Position numbers and translations under genes: made by a program. DNA of 39,649 nucleotides from Rhodothermales bacterium (GTDB taxonomy: Bacteria > Bacteroidota > Rhodothermia > Rhodothermales > UBA10348). Shown here one piece after another: positions 34,965 to 39,649 of this stretch. The stretch is from the NCBI GenBank assembly GCA_017859335.1, contig JAFMNH010000011.1:1-39649 (forward strand), written 5' to 3'. Below the pieces are notes generated by a model that saw nothing but the letters and a program-made list of their open reading frames with translations, did not search any database and was not told the origin of the DNA. How positions within the stretch are numbered: position 1 is the first letter of the stretch; each line of letters opens with the position of its first letter.

Positions 34965-35596
34965 ATGCCTTCCTGCTCGGAGCGACCGGCCTGGTCGGCA
35001 GACACCTCCTCGAGTGCCTATTGGCATCTGCAGACTACGAGCGCGTCGTGGCACCCGTCAGACGAAGTACCGGCGTCGATTCCGATTCGCTGATCGAAGT
35101 ACCCTTCGATGCGGAAGGAGCCTCCCTGTGGAAGCCACCCGTTTCCATTGATCACGCTTTCATCGCCTTCGGTACGACCCGGAAGAGCGCTGGCAGCATC
35201 GAGGCGCAGTGGGACATCGATGTCCGCATGCCCCGGCTCTATGCAGAGCGCCTTCGCCAGATCGGTGTTCGGCATCTTTCCCTGTGCTCCTCCATCGGAG
35301 CCAATCGCACAAGCGCTTTCGCCTACAGCTGCATGAAAGGACAGCTTGAGGAAGATATCCGGCAGATGGAATTCCCTTCCTTTGCCACGTTCCGACCATC
35401 CGTCCTCGGTGGTCATCGGGGGGAGCGTGAGCGACGGGCTGAAGTCCTCGCGCAACGCGCCTTTTCCCTCCTCCCCAAAAAATGGCGAACCATTCCCGCC
35501 GAACGCGTGGCGCGTGCCATGGTACGGACCGCGCTCGCAGAACCTGAAGGTATGTCAATCATCCCGTCTCATAAGATCTGGGTACGCAGTGAATAA
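34961..35596 (+). CDS. NAD(P)-binding Rossmann protein (HTATIP2/NmrA-like)
   Basis: A 211-residue atypical short-chain dehydrogenase-like protein. The N-terminus NAFLLGATGLVGRHLLECLL is the GxTGxxG dinucleotide site. SLCSSIGANRTSAFAYSCMKGQLEEDI resembles the S-x-Y-x-x-x-K region, here with SAFAYSCMKG in the order seen in HTATIP2-like oxidoreductases. FRPSVLGGHRGERE follows. The track ORF starts at 34802, but the ATGA overlap at 34961 and the Rossmann motif set the start there. It overlaps the sialidase start by eight bases. The role is unknown; a sugar or regulatory function would be a guess. Confidence 0.87.
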   Translation: MNAFLLGATGLVGRHLLECLLASADYERVVAPVRRSTGVDSDSLIEVPFDAEGASLWKPPVSIDHAFIAFGTTRKSAGSIEAQWDIDVRMPRLYAERLRQIGVRHLSLCSSIGANRTSAFAYSCMKGQLEEDIRQMEFPSFATFRPSVLGGHRGERERRAEVLAQRAFSLLPKKWRTIPAERVARAMVRTALAEPEGMSIIPSHKIWVRSE

Positions 35597-36662
35597 GCAC
35601 GCTACACGAACAGCTCCAACCAACAGAATGGTGGCATGGGTCATGGCCCTCTTGGTGTGGGGCGGTTGCTCCACGCAACCGCCCATGGAAAACATCTCCC
35701 AGGAAACCGTCCTGTTTGCCACGCCTGCGGATTCGAGCGTGGCGTGCTATCGCATTCCAGCGCTTGAAACCGTGGATGGCGTGCTGCTGGCTGCCATCGA
35801 CGAGCGCGTTCCGTCGTGTGCGGATCTGCGGGGAAGCCGGGACATCAACATCCTGCTGCGTCGCAGCGTGGATGGCGGCAGGACCTGGGAAGCGGCCCGG
35901 CGCATCCTCGATTACCCCGACGGCGTTGCGGCATCGGACCCTTCCTTCATCGTGGATGAGGATCGCGTCTTCATGCTGGTCAATGTCATGGACCATGATG
36001 AGGCGCCTGGGGAGTACCGTTTCCACGTTCTCCATTCCGACGATGGCGGCGCCACCTGGAGCGAGCCGCTGGATATCACGGATGAGGTAGCACCCGAGGA
36101 TTGGCGATCAGATTTCAAGTTCATCACGTCGGGGCACGGCGTGCAGGCGCCCGACGGAACGCTCCTGCATACCATCGTCAACCTGCAGCGTGGGGTGTTC
36201 GTACTGATGAGTGAAGACCATGGCGATACCTGGTCCCTGGCACCATCACCCGTGACCCCGGGAGACGAGTCGAAGATCATCGCTTTCGAGGATGGCCGAT
36301 GGATGGTCAACAGCCGCGTCCAGGACGCCGGTCATCGCTGGGTGCACGTTTCAATGGACCGAGGGCAGACATGGGACTCCCGCCCTGATTCTGCGCTGGT
36401 GGATCCGGCCGTGAACGCGAGTCTGATCCGAACGGAGGAGGGACTTCTGTACGTGGGCGCCAACCACCCCACCGAGCGGCGCAATATGACCATGCGGTTC
36501 AGCACGGACGAGGGACAGACCTGGACCGCTGGGCCCGTCATCCACGAGGGCTCAGCAGCATACGTCTCCGCCGCGGCACTGCCGGACGGAGACGTGGGGC
36601 TGTTCTATGAGCGTGCGGACTACACGGAAAACGTGTTCGTGCGGTTACCCCGCCCCTGGTAG
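35589..36662 (+). CDS. Lipoprotein exo-alpha-sialidase (GH33-type)
   Basis: A 357-residue secreted enzyme of the six-bladed sialidase fold. The RIP motif appears as CYRIPALE, and five Asp boxes follow: SVDGGRTW, SDDGGATW, SEDHGDTW, SMDRGQTW and STDEGQTW. The start at GTG 35589 gives a basic n-region (NKHATRTAPTNR), a hydrophobic stretch MVAWVMALLVWGGC and a lipobox Cys; an ATG at 35628 would lack the basic region. It would therefore be a surface or periplasmic lipoprotein. It overlaps the previous stop by eight bases. Asp-box families also include other glycosidases, so the sialic acid specificity is likely but not certain; the nucleophile Tyr/Glu pair was not confirmed. Confidence 0.85.
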   Translation: MNKHATRTAPTNRMVAWVMALLVWGGCSTQPPMENISQETVLFATPADSSVACYRIPALETVDGVLLAAIDERVPSCADLRGSRDINILLRRSVDGGRTWEAARRILDYPDGVAASDPSFIVDEDRVFMLVNVMDHDEAPGEYRFHVLHSDDGGATWSEPLDITDEVAPEDWRSDFKFITSGHGVQAPDGTLLHTIVNLQRGVFVLMSEDHGDTWSLAPSPVTPGDESKIIAFEDGRWMVNSRVQDAGHRWVHVSMDRGQTWDSRPDSALVDPAVNASLIRTEEGLLYVGANHPTERRNMTMRFSTDEGQTWTAGPVIHEGSAAYVSAAALPDGDVGLFYERADYTENVFVRLPRPW

Positions 36663-36671
36663 TACGCGTCC

Positions 36672-37808
36672 CTAGCTGTCCGCGTCCGTCGAGAACGCGT
36701 AGACCGTTCGGGTCTGGTACGTTTCGCCCGGCCGCAGGATGGTCGAGGGGAAGGCCGGCTGGTTGGGCGAATCGGGGAAATGCTGCGTTTCGAGGCAGAA
36801 CCCGGAGCGATGCTCGTAAACCGCTCCATACTTCCCGGTCAGCGTGCCGTCCAGGAAGTTGCCCGAATAAAACTGAATGCCCGGCTCTTCCGTCATCACC
36901 TCCATGATGCGGCCGCTGGTGGGTTCATGCACACGGGCCGCCAGGCGCATGTCAGAAGACAGGCCGGATAGCACCCAATTGTGGTCGTACCCGAGTCCGT
37001 TGACGATCTGCTCGTCATCCTGATCAATGCGCGCCCCGATGGGCGTGGGCTCCGTGAAGTCGAACGGCGTGCCCTCGACCGGACGGATTTCACCGGTAGG
37101 AATCAGTCCTTCATCCACGGGCGTGAAATGATCGGCCGCCAGCATCAATTCGTGGTCCAGGATGCTCTCGGACGATGGGCCCGCCAGGTTGAAGTACGAG
37201 TGCTGCGTCAGGTTGACGGGCGTGGCCTTGTCCGTGGTGGCCTGATAGGAGAAAATGACTCGGTTGTCGGCCGTCAGCGTATAGGTAACCGTAACGGACA
37301 GATTGCCCGGATAGCCTTCCTCGCCGTCCGGGCTTTCGTAGCGCAGGATCAATCCGTGTTCGTTCTCCACTGAAAAGGGCTCGGCTTCCCAGAGGACCTT
37401 GTCGAAGCCCTGGATGCCGCCATGCAGATGGTTTTCGCCATTGTTCTTCGCCAGGGAATACGTCTCGCCGTCCAGTTCAAACTCACCGTCTGCAATACGA
37501 TTGCCGTAGCGCCCGATGATGGCGCCGAAGTAGGGCGTCTCTTCCAGATAGGCCCCGAAATTGTCGTAGCCCAGGACCACATCCTCATAGATCCCATCCC
37601 GGTTGGGCGCGGTCAGCCGGGTGATGATGCCGCCATAATTGGTGACCTCCATGACCATCCCGGTGGGCGATTCAATTTGGTAGATGGTTGCCTCGCGGCC
37701 ATCGGGCAACGTGCCGAACGTGCGGGAGCGAACGCCCGGCTCGGGATCGGGCTGTGGTGACGTACAACTCATGACGAGAAAGGGAAGGAGAATCAGGAAG
37801 CGACGCAT
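36672..37808 (-). CDS. Lipoprotein aldose 1-epimerase (galactose mutarotase)
   Basis: A 378-residue protein with a short lipoprotein signal (FLILLPFLVMSC, lipobox Cys15), so it is exported. The GalM fold is clear: NYGGIITRL, GRYGNRIADGEF, NNGENHLHGG with His127 or His129, TPVNLTQHSYFNLAG with the catalytic acid His203, and FCLETQHFPDSPNQ with the catalytic base Glu340. Such enzymes interconvert alpha and beta sugar anomers. Most GalM proteins are cytoplasmic, but lipoprotein forms occur in Bacteroidota next to polysaccharide-degrading genes. Its stop lies nine bases from the convergent sialidase stop, and it follows the glycosidase gene by 11 bases on the same strand. Confidence 0.95.
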   Translation of the reverse strand: MRRFLILLPFLVMSCTSPQPDPEPGVRSRTFGTLPDGREATIYQIESPTGMVMEVTNYGGIITRLTAPNRDGIYEDVVLGYDNFGAYLEETPYFGAIIGRYGNRIADGEFELDGETYSLAKNNGENHLHGGIQGFDKVLWEAEPFSVENEHGLILRYESPDGEEGYPGNLSVTVTYTLTADNRVIFSYQATTDKATPVNLTQHSYFNLAGPSSESILDHELMLAADHFTPVDEGLIPTGEIRPVEGTPFDFTEPTPIGARIDQDDEQIVNGLGYDHNWVLSGLSSDMRLAARVHEPTSGRIMEVMTEEPGIQFYSGNFLDGTLTGKYGAVYEHRSGFCLETQHFPDSPNQPAFPSTILRPGETYQTRTVYAFSTDADS

Positions 37809-37819
37809 ATCGAAGGGGC

Positions 37820-39649
37820 TTAGCGAACGATGATTTCCGTGGCGCCGCTCGCGGCGCTCTGAGCGTGGGTGAAGAGGATACGCGCGGCGCGTGTGCGGAC
37901 AGGGTCGAAGCGCAGGATATTACGCGCCATGGCCATGGGTTTGTCAGGAAAAGCCGACAATCCACGCACCGGTTGCCACGTGTCATCGATCAGGGTCTCG
38001 ACAGACAATGCCTGTGGATCGGTGACAGTTGAGTCCACACGAGCAAGATACCAGGGGCTGTTACCCCACAGGTAGATTTCGGCCTCTGAGACCATCGTCG
38101 GCTGATCGAAATCCACCTGGATCCAGTCCGTGGCGTTCGGAGAGTCCCGGGCAATCCAGCGATTGGATTGGTAGGTCGTGAGGCCGAATTGCCCATCCTG
38201 CAGGACGCTGACATCGGCGTTCTCCGGGAAAGAGGCGCTCATGCGGGGGTAGGCGTTGCCATCGATGTTGATGGCGAAGTTGGTGGGACGGGCATCGGCA
38301 AGGGCCACCGCGACTCCGGCGGGCGTCCAGACTTCCATTTCGGCCAGGCCCGTGCGGCCATCGCCGGCATGCTCGAACGTGACACGGACCCCTTCGGCAT
38401 CGGTCGGACCGACGAGCACGGTGTTGGCCCGGCGCCCGGTGGGCTGACCCGGAATCCGCGAGCGGATGTCGGCCGGTCGCCACATCCCATCCTGGAGGAG
38501 TTCTACTGCGTAGGATCTCGGCGGTATGATGCTCTCACCATCGTCCAGGAAGTAGAGGACGACGCGCTCGATGGATTGCGTCGTTCCGAACATGGCCTGG
38601 ATCCAGTCTTCCTCATTCGGCGATCCTTCGGTGGTCCACCGCGTGGTGGGCACCTCATGGTAGAAGACGCCGCCGTCCGCAGCCCAGAAGGGAGGGTGGC
38701 GGGGATCGGAGAACGATGCCGTGATTTCCGGGAAGACCGTTCCGTTGTTGACGGCCAGGTTGTGCGGGCGCTCGAAGGTCATGGAGGCGCCGGCCTCCGG
38801 GAGCTGCGCGTCGAGGGGACCAAGCGTTTCCCGGGACGCCAGGTCACGGTTGTCGATGCGTACCCGGAGGCCGGCGCCGAGACCATATTTCGACCCATCC
38901 CGGTCCCAGATGACATCCACGTCGTGCCCATGCAGGCGCACGCCCTCTGCTGCAAACCAGTCCCAATCATCCGGGATGAGCGGATTCACGACAAGCGTCC
39001 CATCAGCCATGGGACGGATGCCCAGAAGACCCGACAGGATCAGATCCGCATAGCCCGAATGGGAGTAATGCTCCGAGTGGTTGGGCATGTTGCTGCCAAA
39101 CCAGGACCCGGTGTACGGATTGGCCGACTCGGCGATATACGGACGGCCGTCCTTGAATTGGGTGCGCGTGTAGGTCCTCAGCAGCTCCACGTAGTCGTCC
39201 CTGTCCACGACCTCCTGCTCATAGTTGTTGAGCAGGTTGGCCATGGCCACGAGCGTCTGCGTCGTGGCATACGGCCAGGATTGGCCACTCCAGATGCAGC
39301 AGCGCTCGGTCAGCATGAAGAGCGTATCGGATTGGCTGACCGTCGTAGGGCCGTAGTCCGCGCTGAAGTGCGCTTCGTCCATCAGGAATTGCCACGCAAC
39401 GGAATGCTCTTCGTCCGGCAGGTTGAACTGCCAGGGCACGTACCCGATCAGCTCGCGACCGTTGCCCGACCCCGCATACGGGCCCGTCTCATAGGTCAGG
39501 CTCTTGTCTCGGATACCCGGCGCGTGATCGCCCTTGAACTGGTGGAAAAAGAACTCGCGCCCCGGATCCCACAGCTCATCAATGACCCGGGCCTTGAGCA
39601 CGCCTGCCCTTTCGAGATAATCCATCGCCTTCTCAAACTGGCCCGCAAG
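37820..39649 (-). CDS. Glycoside hydrolase, 3' part, with two discoidin-like domains (truncated by window)
   Basis: The reading frame is open to the window end, so the 5' part is missing; the Met at 39625 in the track is probably internal. The first 200 visible residues resemble an (alpha/alpha)6-barrel glycosidase of the GH63/trehalase-like type (YVPWQFNLPDEEHSVAW, CCIWSGQSWPYATTQTLVAM, NPYTGSWFG, HSEHYSHSGYADLILSGLLG). A beta domain follows (RVRIDNRDL). Two F5/8-type discoidin-like domains follow, each opening with a R-P-x-N-[LF]-A-[VI]-N pattern and containing DWIQ; they commonly bind sugars. It probably acts outside the cytoplasm, with the lipoprotein mutarotase downstream in the same transcript. 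The exact family is uncertain. Confidence 0.8.
   Translation of the reverse strand, partial: LAGQFEKAMDYLERAGVLKARVIDELWDPGREFFFHQFKGDHAPGIRDKSLTYETGPYAGSGNGRELIGYVPWQFNLPDEEHSVAWQFLMDEAHFSADYGPTTVSQSDTLFMLTERCCIWSGQSWPYATTQTLVAMANLLNNYEQEVVDRDDYVELLRTYTRTQFKDGRPYIAESANPYTGSWFGSNMPNHSEHYSHSGYADLILSGLLGIRPMADGTLVVNPLIPDDWDWFAAEGVRLHGHDVDVIWDRDGSKYGLGAGLRVRIDNRDLASRETLGPLDAQLPEAGASMTFERPHNLAVNNGTVFPEITASFSDPRHPPFWAADGGVFYHEVPTTRWTTEGSPNEEDWIQAMFGTTQSIERVVLYFLDDGESIIPPRSYAVELLQDGMWRPADIRSRIPGQPTGRRANTVLVGPTDAEGVRVTFEHAGDGRTGLAEMEVWTPAGVAVALADARPTNFAINIDGNAYPRMSASFPENADVSVLQDGQFGLTTYQSNRWIARDSPNATDWIQVDFDQPTMVSEAEIYLWGNSPWYLARVDSTVTDPQALSVETLIDDTWQPVRGLSAFPDKPMAMARNILRFDPVRTRAARILFTHAQSAASGATEIIVR

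Noticed and set aside
35346-35588. N-terminal extension of the sialidase ORF
   Set aside because: It overlaps the Rossmann gene and would bury the lipoprotein signal.

Overview
The window looks like a chromosomal segment from a GC-rich, free-living, probably marine bacterium of the Bacteroidota/Rhodothermota type. Supporting signs are a BatA-type von Willebrand protein, a UvrA resembling the Bacteroidota paralogue rather than the Escherichia type, starts with little or no Shine-Dalgarno sequence, several lipoprotein carbohydrate enzymes, and a YidC with Lys in place of the groove Arg. The lineage is inferred from protein character only; no rRNA is present. No prophage, insertion sequence, CRISPR array or integrative element was seen.

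Layout. 1-4944 (minus): CBS-domain protein, HflX GTPase, a small membrane protein and a BatA/VWA protein. 5229-8959 (plus): uvrA and a family 2 glycosyltransferase. 9001-10406 (minus): an HTTM-like membrane protein translationally coupled to a small membrane-anchored partner. 10467-14708 (plus): a flippase-like membrane protein, two GT4 glycosyltransferases and a membrane-anchored methyltransferase, possibly a glycolipid or surface-glycan module. 14692-17214 (minus): an MMPL/RND exporter whose 3' end overlaps the methyltransferase gene. 17519-17950 (plus): MaoC-type hydratase. 17993-20867 (minus): M48 lipoprotein protease and recF. 20958-25407 (plus): murQ and mfd.

25586-33413 (minus) holds WYL regulator, rsmG, mnmG, mnmE, yidC, rnpA and rpmH in genomic order. 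Read in transcription direction, rpmH-rnpA-yidC-mnmE-mnmG-rsmG is the classic replication-origin-proximal block of many bacteria. Two exact parS centromere sites (TGTTTCACGTGAAACA), each embedded in a longer perfect palindrome, lie between mnmG and rsmG. The parA-parB genes that usually follow rsmG are not there; a WYL regulator and mfd occupy that side. On the other side, where dnaA/oriC would be expected, there is a lone tRNA-Val(UAC) gene with its own promoter and terminator.

33999-39649 is a carbohydrate-use region: PfkB sugar kinase, small Rossmann protein, lipoprotein sialidase, lipoprotein aldose 1-epimerase, and the 3' part of a large glycoside hydrolase with two discoidin-like domains that runs off the window end.

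The most notable points are the doubled, extended parS palindromes without adjacent parAB; an hflX whose conserved N-terminus lies upstream of every standard start codon; a UvrA with half of its first zinc module missing; a repeat-built insertion in the MnmE G domain; and the HTTM two-gene unit. I found no clearly new multi-gene defence or secretion system.
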